Positions 6,510-11,305 of a stretch of 11,305 nt of DNA are shown in pieces. A model generated the notes under the pieces. The model was not told where the DNA came from. It saw nothing but the letters and a program-made list of their open reading frames with translations, and did not search any database. Source of the DNA: an uncultured bacterium (GTDB taxonomy: Bacteria > Cyanobacteriota > Vampirovibrionia > Gastranaerophilales > Gastranaerophilaceae); NCBI GenBank assembly GCA_947365485.1, contig CANAXK010000033.1:1-11305 (forward strand). The letters run 5' to 3'. A program made the position numbers and the translations under genes. Within the stretch, counting starts at the first letter, position 1. Every line of letters starts with the position of its first letter.

Positions 6510-6698
6510 ATGGCAAGAGTATTAATTTCAATGTCTAACGATTTTTTAAGCAAAGTCGACAGTTTAGCCAATTCTGAGCAAAGAACCAGAAGTGAATTGA
6601 TTAGGGAAGCTTTGCGGGTTTATATCAAACGTAACAAGATTTCTAACAATCTTAAGGCTGAAGAGAACGCTTCTATTTTGAGCGAGCTTCTTGGCTAG
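6510..6698 (+). CDS. Ribbon-helix-helix (CopG-type) regulator, RHH-B
   Basis: A 62-residue paralogue of the protein at 2001-2189, with the same length, an identical first eight residues (MARVLISM) and an identical RTRSELIREALR block (25-36). The beta-ribbon is residues 3-8, helix A about 10-21 and helix B about 26-39. The start is supported by GGAGGG at 6501-6506, three bases before ATG, which is rather close. The linker (residues 37-49) has diverged from RHH-A, while the last ten residues keep the pattern NA-x-IL-x-x-LL, beyond the usual RHH fold. It faces away from the 721-residue gene across a perfect inverted repeat, suggesting autoregulation and perhaps control of that gene. No toxin-like gene follows on its strand. 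Its regulatory targets are unknown. Confidence 0.9.
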   Translation: MARVLISMSNDFLSKVDSLANSEQRTRSELIREALRVYIKRNKISNNLKAEENASILSELLG

Positions 6699-6725
6699 AG
6701 ATTTATTCTTTTGAATCTTGTGCAT

Positions 6726-6752
6726 AAAAAAACTGACCCGTTAAGAGTCAGT
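6726..6752 (-). terminator. Intrinsic terminator of the decarboxylase-gmk operon
   Basis: ACTGAC (6732-6737) and GTCAGT (6747-6752) form a perfect six-pair stem with a nine-base loop. Read on the minus strand it is followed by seven T bases (A-run 6726-6732 on the top strand). It lies about 140 bases past the gmk stop, so the transcript would have a 3' tail of that length. It has no T-run on the plus strand, leaving RHH-B without an obvious terminator of its own. Confidence 0.7.
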
Positions 6753-6850
6753 GTAAGTATTATCTCTAATAATTTTGGGAGGAGATTTGGGGATAGTTGA
6801 TACATGGCATGCTACTATAAATTTTCAAATCATGGTATGTCATGAATAAA

Positions 6851-6870
6851 AAAATTTACAAAAATTTACA
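6851..6870. repeat. Two tandem copies of a 10-base AT-rich unit
   Basis: AAAATTTACA occurs twice in perfect tandem just downstream of the gmk stop. It lies in the 195-base gap 6699-6893, which otherwise holds only the terminator at 6726-6752. No function is evident, and at this base composition a chance origin is possible. Confidence 0.35.
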
Positions 6871-6893
6871 AACATGTCTGTAATCCAGCTAAA

Positions 6894-7442
6894 TTAGCCG
6901 TTTAAAATAATCTCTTCCAACTTACGCACAGCATTTTCGACTGTGTCGTTCACAATTTTGTAATCAAACTTCTCTGAATTCTGAATCTCAAGTTTGATTG
7001 AAGCGAGCCTTTTTTTGATTGCTTCTTCAGTCTCTGTATGACGCCCTCTAAGGCGTGACTCGAGCTCCTCCAATGATGGCGGGGCAATGAAGATTAGAAC
7101 AGAATCCGGCATGATGGATTTTACGTTCAAAGCGCCCTTGGTGTCAATCTCTAAGATAAGATTTTCGCCGTTTTTTAAGCAGCTTTCAACGATTTCTTTT
7201 TTTGTTCCGTACCTGTTTCCCGAAAACTCTGCCCACTCCAGAAACTCGTTGTTTTCTATGCAGGAGCTGAACTCTTCTTCTGTAAGATAAAAATAATTGA
7301 CTCCTTCTTCCTCACCCTGCCTTTTAGTGCGCGTGGTGCAGGATACAGATAGCCTGAAATCGGGGTGCTTTTTCAGAAATTCTTTTATTACAGTGCCTTT
7401 GCCGACCCCTGAGGAACCGGAGATTACGTAAAGCTTTTTCAT
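6894..7442 (-). CDS. gmk: Guanylate kinase
   Basis: Phosphorylates GMP to GDP using ATP, an essential cytoplasmic step in guanine nucleotide supply. Seen in the 182 residues: P-loop GSSGVGKG (9-16); the GMP-binding signature with Ser34, TTR (36-38), Arg41, Glu44 and Tyr50; the segment ILEIDTKGA, whose usual form is EID(V/W)QGA; and the lid segment RLRGR with downstream KKRL. It is slightly shorter than typical bacterial enzymes (around 200 residues), the difference being at the ends. The start overlaps the upstream gene's stop as ATGA (7439-7442), and GGAGG (7447-7451) inside the last codons of that gene serves as its ribosome site, so translation is probably coupled. Co-transcription with a 2-oxo acid decarboxylase has no obvious biochemical logic. 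Confidence 0.95.
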   Translation of the reverse strand: MKKLYVISGSSGVGKGTVIKEFLKKHPDFRLSVSCTTRTKRQGEEEGVNYFYLTEEEFSSCIENNEFLEWAEFSGNRYGTKKEIVESCLKNGENLILEIDTKGALNVKSIMPDSVLIFIAPPSLEELESRLRGRHTETEEAIKKRLASIKLEIQNSEKFDYKIVNDTVENAVRKLEEIILNG

Positions 7443-9208
7443 TCATCCTCCGTTAAGCCTTTGTGGACAATCGTTTCAAAATCAAGCGAGGTTTTGGCTT
7501 CCGGCTTAAGCTCGATTGATTCAAGATTTCCTGAATCAGGTGTCTGATTGCAATACTGTGCCGGAGCTGATTTTACATCACTCGTTGCCTTGCTTCTGAT
7601 GCTCGCAATCATGTCTTTTGTGAGCTCCGGCATGTCCATTGGCTTGGTGCAGATTTCAATGTAGCACATTTTGTTCATAATCTGTGTGACCTTGAGCGCC
7701 TTGTCAAAATCCTCTGCTGTGGTGACTTTTGTAGACCAGATATCGCCCTCAAAAACACGCACGAATTTTGAATAATTCATCTGCATGATATCGTTGAACC
7801 TATCGTCCGGACTGTCAGAGAGCACTCTTTCTATTGTGTAGCCCTGATTGTTTAAGACAATTACGATTGGCTTGAGCCCGCGTCGGAGCATGTTCCCAAT
7901 CTCCATTGCAGTAAGCTGGTGGGAACCCTCGCCAGTAATCAGGATAACTCGTGATTTCGGGTTTGCAATACAAACCCCGAGCGCCGCCGGAGTTGCCCAG
8001 CCAATTGAACCCCAGAGGGTCTGGGTCTGCAAATCAACATTGTGCGGGTATTTCATCTGGCACATGCCGTTAGGAATGATGCCTGTTTCAGCCACGATTA
8101 TGTCGTTTTCTTTAATAAATTCCTGCATGCGCGGGTAGATGTATTCGGATGTGAGTTCCTCGCTCAACGCTTCTTTGTGCTCGTACCCGATTGAAGGTTG
8201 TTCAACCCTGATGTCCTTTGGTGTTACAAGGCTTGCAACCGATTCAAGGACGTCAACCATTTTTATGTTTTCGTAGCGCACGCCTTCCACGTAAGTATGC
8301 GTGCCGTAGATTGCGATTTGCTCGTTGATGTTGTAAGGAAGGTTGAATCCAAACGCGTTCAGGTCAGTGTAGACCGGCCCGACTGCAATCAGGCAGTCTG
8401 TTTGCTCAAGATGCTTTTGAGCAACCGGGTTTCTGAATTTTGAGTAATACCCGCCAAGGTACTTTTCGTAATCCATGTCAATAATGTTCGTTCCCATAAG
8501 GAAGTTAGTGACAGGGATTCGGGTTCTTTCAACAAACTCTTTGTACTCGATTTCTGCGTCAAAACGCTTGATAAGAGCGTCACCGAGTATCACAGGATTG
8601 TTTGAGTGGTTAATCTTTGCAGCAATTTTTACTGCAACTGTTTTCAAAACATCCTCGTCGCTTGTCCAGCCGTAGGAAACATCGCGGTCAGAGATTTCCA
8701 TTTTGGCAATATCGAGCGGGATTGCGATGTAAACCGGCTTTCTTTCTTTGACAAAAGTCTTTAAAACACGGTCAATTTCGATTTTTGCGTTGTCTCTTGT
8801 AAGATACGCAACCGCTGCTGTGACAGGTTTGTGAGCCTCGTAGAATGCGTAGTAATTTGGTTCAATAAAGTTGTGGTGCACCATTGTTTTGTTTTCAATG
8901 CACTTTGTAGAAGGCACTCCGACAATGCTTATTACTGGAATATTTTCTGCGTAGCTTCCTGCAATTGCGTTCATTGCGCTAAGCTCACCGACTCCGTAAG
9001 TGGTTATGATTGCGCCGTAGCCTCGCATGCGCGCGTACCCATCAGCTGCGTAGCCTGCGTTAAGTTCGTTTGTGCAGCCTATCCAGTTGGTGTTCGGGTT
9101 GTTTTCCACTGCATAGAGCAGGTTAAAATTGTAGTCTCCTGGAAGTCCGAAAAAGTCGTTAATTCCGAGTTCTTCAAGCTTTTTTATCAAATAATCGGCT
9201 GTATTCAT
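7439..9208 (-). CDS. Thiamine-diphosphate 2-oxo acid decarboxylase (pyruvate/indolepyruvate decarboxylase family)
   Basis: Removes CO2 from a 2-oxo acid to give an aldehyde; in a fermenter, pyruvate to acetaldehyde on the way to ethanol is likely, with indolepyruvate or branched-chain oxo acids as alternatives. Seen with start 9208 (589 residues): GLPGDYN with Asp25, the cofactor-activating NELN with Glu48, the family's paired histidines His111-His112, WGSIGW, and NNQGYTIE (453-460) with Glu460. These correspond to Asp27, Glu50, His113/114 and Glu473 of the Zymomonas enzyme. The cofactor motif is GEG (Glu427) rather than the usual GDG. Residues about 541-589 form a polar tail past the normal end of the family. 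A TTG-initiated frame begins at 9223, but ATG 9208 has AAGGGA six bases upstream (9219-9214). It is the first gene of a two-gene operon with gmk. Substrate choice cannot be settled from motifs. Confidence 0.9.
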   Translation of the reverse strand: MNTADYLIKKLEELGINDFFGLPGDYNFNLLYAVENNPNTNWIGCTNELNAGYAADGYARMRGYGAIITTYGVGELSAMNAIAGSYAENIPVISIVGVPSTKCIENKTMVHHNFIEPNYYAFYEAHKPVTAAVAYLTRDNAKIEIDRVLKTFVKERKPVYIAIPLDIAKMEISDRDVSYGWTSDEDVLKTVAVKIAAKINHSNNPVILGDALIKRFDAEIEYKEFVERTRIPVTNFLMGTNIIDMDYEKYLGGYYSKFRNPVAQKHLEQTDCLIAVGPVYTDLNAFGFNLPYNINEQIAIYGTHTYVEGVRYENIKMVDVLESVASLVTPKDIRVEQPSIGYEHKEALSEELTSEYIYPRMQEFIKENDIIVAETGIIPNGMCQMKYPHNVDLQTQTLWGSIGWATPAALGVCIANPKSRVILITGEGSHQLTAMEIGNMLRRGLKPIVIVLNNQGYTIERVLSDSPDDRFNDIMQMNYSKFVRVFEGDIWSTKVTTAEDFDKALKVTQIMNKMCYIEICTKPMDMPELTKDMIASIRSKATSDVKSAPAQYCNQTPDSGNLESIELKPEAKTSLDFETIVHKGLTEDE

Positions 9209-9433
9209 TCTCGTTCCCTTCAATATTTCGTTTATGATAACACAGGGGTAAATCTATTTCCAGTGTTTATTTAAATTACCGTTCGTCCCCTCATCCCAAC
9301 CCTCTCGGGGTAAATGAAACCGGTTAGATGTATGACTACAGACTGGTAAGTTTATCGAAAAAGAAGAGGGGGTTAGTTTGGTGTAGGCATTTGGGGCATT
9401 ATTGTGAAAGTCGCATTAACTTTTTAATAGCTT

Positions 9434-9439
9434 TATAAT
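9434..9439 (+). promoter_or_regulatory. Candidate -10 box of the ABC permease gene
   Basis: A perfect TATAAT ends 12 bases before ATG 9452. The implied start site near 9446 leaves about six bases of leader and no room for a Shine-Dalgarno; none is seen. No convincing -35 lies at 16-18 bases. The rest of the 243-base gap 9209-9451 shows C-rich and G-rich tracts (9287-9310, 9364-9382) without a clear hairpin. Confidence 0.45.
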
Positions 9440-9451
9440 ACAATTATTTTT

Positions 9452-10258
9452 ATGAAGAAGGCGTTTTTGTATCTTGTACTGGTTCTTATGGCAATCTCAA
9501 TGATTCTGCCGTTTTTGATGATGTTCCTGATTTCTTTGAGCGGGAATGAAAATATTTTTGCGGACTACAAAAACGTAAACCTTTCTTTTTGCGCGTATAA
9601 AAATGTTTTCGAATCAATCCCCATTGCAAAATACTTCCTGAACAGTCTCCTTGTAGCACTTTTGACAACTCTGGGTCAGGTTGCAGTCTCTGCACTTGCG
9701 GGCTACGGGTTTGCGAGGATGGACTTTAAGGGGAGGGACGCCCTGTTCTTTATAATAATATTAACAATGATGGTGCCTCCGCAGGTGAATATTGTTCCGC
9801 TTTTTTATCTTATGAGCAAACTCGGCTGGATTAATACTTATCAGGCACTTATTGTGCCGGGAATCTTCGGCGGGTTTGGCGTGTTTATGATGAGACAGTA
9901 CTTCGAAAGCTTCTCGAAAGAACTGGAGGAGGCTTCGATATTGGACGGCTGTAATTCTGTGCAGACATTTTTTAAGATAGCGCTTCCATGCGCGCTGCCA
10001 GCTCTTGCAACACTTTCGATATTCACATTTGTTATGAGCTGGAACAGCTTTATGTGGCCTCTGATTGTGACAAACACAGAGAGCATGCGCACTCTGGCTG
10101 TGGGACTCACGATTTTTAAGAGCTCGTTTCGGGAGATTACTCTCTGGGGTGAATTGATGGCGTGCTCCTGCATCTGCTCAATTCCGGTAATTCTGCTTTT
10201 TGTTGCGGGGAAGAAGTATTTGATTAACAACCCGATGGACGGAGCGGTAAAAGAGTAG
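9452..10258 (+). CDS. Carbohydrate ABC transporter permease, MalG/UgpE type
   Basis: An inner-membrane subunit of a binding-protein-dependent sugar importer (CUT1 type). The 268 residues show about six hydrophobic segments (roughly 5-27, 62-88, 95-117, 126-148, 178-202, 234-255). The cytoplasmic EAA loop that docks the ATPase is EEASILDG (159-166) followed by I176-A-L-P179, fitting the EAA-x3-G-x9-I-x-LP signature. The C-terminus DGAVKE resembles the family ending GAVKG. Start 9452 fits the family N-terminus (a short basic end, then membrane segment 1), but no ribosome site precedes it and a TATAAT lies 12 bases upstream, so it may be read from a leaderless mRNA. The usual partners (MalF-type permease, binding protein, ATPase) are not adjacent: upstream is a divergent decarboxylase and downstream a GNAT gene. 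Its substrate is unknown. Confidence 0.92.
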   Translation: MKKAFLYLVLVLMAISMILPFLMMFLISLSGNENIFADYKNVNLSFCAYKNVFESIPIAKYFLNSLLVALLTTLGQVAVSALAGYGFARMDFKGRDALFFIIILTMMVPPQVNIVPLFYLMSKLGWINTYQALIVPGIFGGFGVFMMRQYFESFSKELEEASILDGCNSVQTFFKIALPCALPALATLSIFTFVMSWNSFMWPLIVTNTESMRTLAVGLTIFKSSFREITLWGELMACSCICSIPVILLFVAGKKYLINNPMDGAVKE

Positions 10259-10289
10259 CAAAAAAATTTTTTACGCGTTTTTTGTTAGT

Positions 10290-10850
10290 ATGATAAATTT
10301 TAAAGCCAACTATATCAACTCAACAACTGTTCAAAAGAAAGATTTTAATAATCAGTACAAAGACTACAAAGTCGCGTTCGTCGAGTTTTCGCCGCACGAA
10401 GCAAAGGATGTGCTTGCACTGCGTGATACCGCGCGCGAGTGGAAGGACGGAGACCAGTTCGCGAAAGAGATTTACCGCGATATTCAGGAAGAATACTACG
10501 CGAAAGATTATTATCAGGATTCAAAATACAGATTCTTCGGAATCACAAGACAGCTGGACGGCCTTGAAAACCCGATATCTGATTTGATATTGGGCATTGC
10601 CGAGGTTGGTAAAAAATCTGACATACGGGATGAGCTCTATTACTTTCAGGTCGACCCTTCCAATAACATGTTCTCTGAAGAAAAAATGTTTAAAGGAATC
10701 GGAAGCGCTGTCTTAAATTCGATTAAGAACCTGTACGCGCAGAGCGAAATAATCCTCAAGCCTGTTTCAGACGATGCTGTTGTAAGTTTTTACAAGAAAC
10801 ACAATTTTAAGCCTCTGGAGTTTACAGGCAAACTCATCTGGCGTGCTTAG
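10290..10850 (+). CDS. GNAT-family N-acetyltransferase-like protein
   Basis: A 186-residue protein with the C-terminal half of a GNAT fold. There is a core strand YYFQVDP, then the acetyl-CoA pyrophosphate-binding turn K135-G-I-G138-S-A140 (family pattern R/Q-x-x-G-x-G/A, with Lys for Arg), and a late FYKKHNFK motif with Tyr168, the position that often acts as general acid. The N-terminal roughly 60 residues are polar and match no motif I know. Such enzymes transfer acetyl groups from acetyl-CoA to amines on small molecules or proteins; the acceptor is unknown. The gene starts 31 bases after the permease stop on the same strand with no clear terminator between, so co-transcription is likely. 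No Shine-Dalgarno precedes ATG 10290. Its stop overlaps the stop of the opposite-strand gene. Confidence 0.75.
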   Translation: MINFKANYINSTTVQKKDFNNQYKDYKVAFVEFSPHEAKDVLALRDTAREWKDGDQFAKEIYRDIQEEYYAKDYYQDSKYRFFGITRQLDGLENPISDLILGIAEVGKKSDIRDELYYFQVDPSNNMFSEEKMFKGIGSAVLNSIKNLYAQSEIILKPVSDDAVVSFYKKHNFKPLEFTGKLIWRA

Positions 10851-11038
10851 TCAAAAGTTTCTTCAAATAGAGTTATAACATGTTCCATTTTGTTTATTGC
10901 GATTTCAAGATAGTTGCTAATATCAGAGTATTCTATTTCGTCATTTTCGCTTTCATTTTGTATTGCCTTTTGTAAGATTATCAAGCAACTTCGAATTTCT
11001 TTTAGGTTTAAGTATAAATCAGGTGCATTGTTCTCCAT
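10847..11038 (-). CDS. Small acidic helical protein, unknown function
   Basis: I do not recognise this 63-residue protein. It is acidic and predicted to be mostly two helices (about 8-28 and 38-62) around a polar SENDEIEYSD turn, with no signal peptide or membrane segment. It is treated as real because CGGAGG (11043-11049 region) lies five bases before ATG 11038, the strongest ribosome site in this part of the window. It diverges from the XRE-type regulator gene, sharing a 117-base intergenic region with a TGAAC-N4-GTTCA palindrome, so that regulator may control it. Its 3' end overlaps the GNAT gene by four bases with converging stop codons. A role as a small partner of the XRE protein is possible but unsupported. 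Confidence 0.7.
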   Translation of the reverse strand: MENNAPDLYLNLKEIRSCLIILQKAIQNESENDEIEYSDISNYLEIAINKMEHVITLFEETFD

Positions 11039-11084
11039 AGATACCTCCGTGGTTTATTATTTATGAAATAAATTTATTAAAAAA

Positions 11085-11098
11085 TGAACTATTGTTCA
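11085..11098. promoter_or_regulatory. Palindrome TGAAC-N4-GTTCA between divergent genes
   Basis: The arms TGAAC (11085-11089) and GTTCA (11094-11098) are perfect reverse complements with a TATT centre. The core GAAC-N4-GTTC is the core of the Bacillus-type LexA (SOS) box CGAACRNRYGTTYC, though the outer and central bases here differ. Because it sits between the small acidic gene and an XRE-type gene, an autoregulatory operator for the XRE protein is equally likely. Confidence 0.4.
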
Positions 11099-11121
11099 GT
11101 TTTTATTGTATTATCGTGGAT

Positions 11122-11149
11122 TTGATTTTGTTCTTCTGAAAACTATTAT
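11122..11149 (+). promoter_or_regulatory. Candidate promoter of the XRE-type gene
   Basis: TTGATT (11122-11127), a 16-base spacer and TATTAT (11144-11149) fit a sigma-70-type promoter. The predicted start site falls at about 11156, the A of the ATG, implying a leaderless mRNA; no Shine-Dalgarno is present. Confidence 0.45.
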
Positions 11150-11155
11150 TTACAT

Positions 11156-11305
11156 ATGGAAAAAAAAGAGATTATCAGTAAGGTTGCTGAGACAATAGGT
11201 CTTGAACGATTTAAGAAAAAACTCAGTCAAGACCAGTTGTCAGAACTTGCCGGAATTTCTACTAAATATTTAAATTTGATTGAAAATAAAAAAGCCAACC
11301 CCAGT
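11156..11305 (+). CDS. XRE-family helix-turn-helix regulator (3' end outside window)
   Basis: The first 50 residues of a Cro/CI-type DNA-binding protein. The frame is open to the last base. The helix-turn-helix is plain: KLSQDQLSELAGIS, then TKYLNLIENKKANPS, matching the family pattern LSQ-x-x-LA-x-x-x-G(I/V)S-x-x-Y(L/I)-x-x-IE-x-G-x-x-NPS, with Lys where Gly is most common. The motif begins near residue 23, after a short Lys/Glu-rich lead. There is no Shine-Dalgarno before ATG 11156, and a promoter-like pair places transcription start on the A of ATG. It diverges from the small acidic protein gene with a palindrome between them. Chromosomal, phage and toxin-antitoxin regulators all use this fold, so its job cannot be decided from this fragment. 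Confidence 0.85.
   Translation, partial: MEKKEIISKVAETIGLERFKKKLSQDQLSELAGISTKYLNLIENKKANPS

Noticed and set aside
6804..6845. 13-codon frame starting at ATG 6804
   Set aside because: The purine-rich sequence upstream is too far away, the peptide is very short, and it lies in the 3' tail of the opposite-strand operon.
9209..9223. TTG at 9223 as the decarboxylase start
   Set aside because: It overlaps the AAGGGA ribosome site of ATG 9208, and family N-termini fit the ATG start.
9287..9382. REP- or MITE-like element with C-rich and G-rich arms
   Set aside because: The best pairing is about nine bases with one mismatch across some 58 bases (9299-9307 with 9366-9374); too weak to call a repeat element or terminator.

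Overview
The window is an AT-rich bacterial chromosome segment with ten protein genes (two cut by the window edges), one tRNA and clear intrinsic terminators. The protein style fits an anaerobic, flagellated, fermentative gut bacterium. It includes a flagellin with a GLUG beta-helix insert, a lineage-type GNAT protein, stand-alone ribbon-helix-helix regulators, and a mixture of Shine-Dalgarno-led and apparently leaderless genes. My best guess is the Gastranaerophilales (Melainabacteria, non-photosynthetic relatives of cyanobacteria). That is inference from protein style, not a database match.

Layout, left to right. 1-1824 (+): the 3' part of a chimeric flagellin (GLUG repeats, two Flagellin_IN-like repeats, a Pro-rich hinge, and the flagellin C-terminal D0/D1 helix). 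2001-2189 (+): a 62-residue ribbon-helix-helix regulator (RHH-A), ended by a bidirectional terminator. 2279-3907 (-): a divergent acetohydroxyacid synthase catalytic subunit. 3998-4074 (+): tRNA-Pro(TGG). Next come two back-to-back opposite-strand terminators. 4175-6340 (-): a large helical protein of unknown function. The divergent intergenic region holds a perfect 9-bp inverted repeat. 6510-6698 (+): a second 62-residue regulator (RHH-B), paralogous to RHH-A. 6894-9208 (-): a two-gene operon of a pyruvate/indolepyruvate-decarboxylase-type enzyme and guanylate kinase, joined by an ATGA overlap. 9452-10850 (+): a MalG-type sugar ABC permease followed by a GNAT acetyltransferase. 10847-11038 (-): a small acidic helical protein. 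11156 to the window end (+): the start of an XRE-type repressor, diverging from the small gene across a GAAC-N4-GTTC palindrome.

Functionally, two thiamine-diphosphate enzymes acting on 2-oxo acids lie about 3.5 kb apart. One condenses pyruvate (to acetolactate); the other decarboxylates a 2-oxo acid (to an aldehyde). Both carry changes at usually conserved active-site-region positions. The two RHH paralogues each have an inverted repeat upstream, consistent with autoregulation, and neither has an obvious toxin partner. I do not see a CRISPR array, transposase, integrase or complete defence system. The best leads for novelty are the flagellin chimera, the unknown 721-residue protein with its shared operator, the RHH pair with a conserved C-terminal tail, and the group of apparently leaderless genes.
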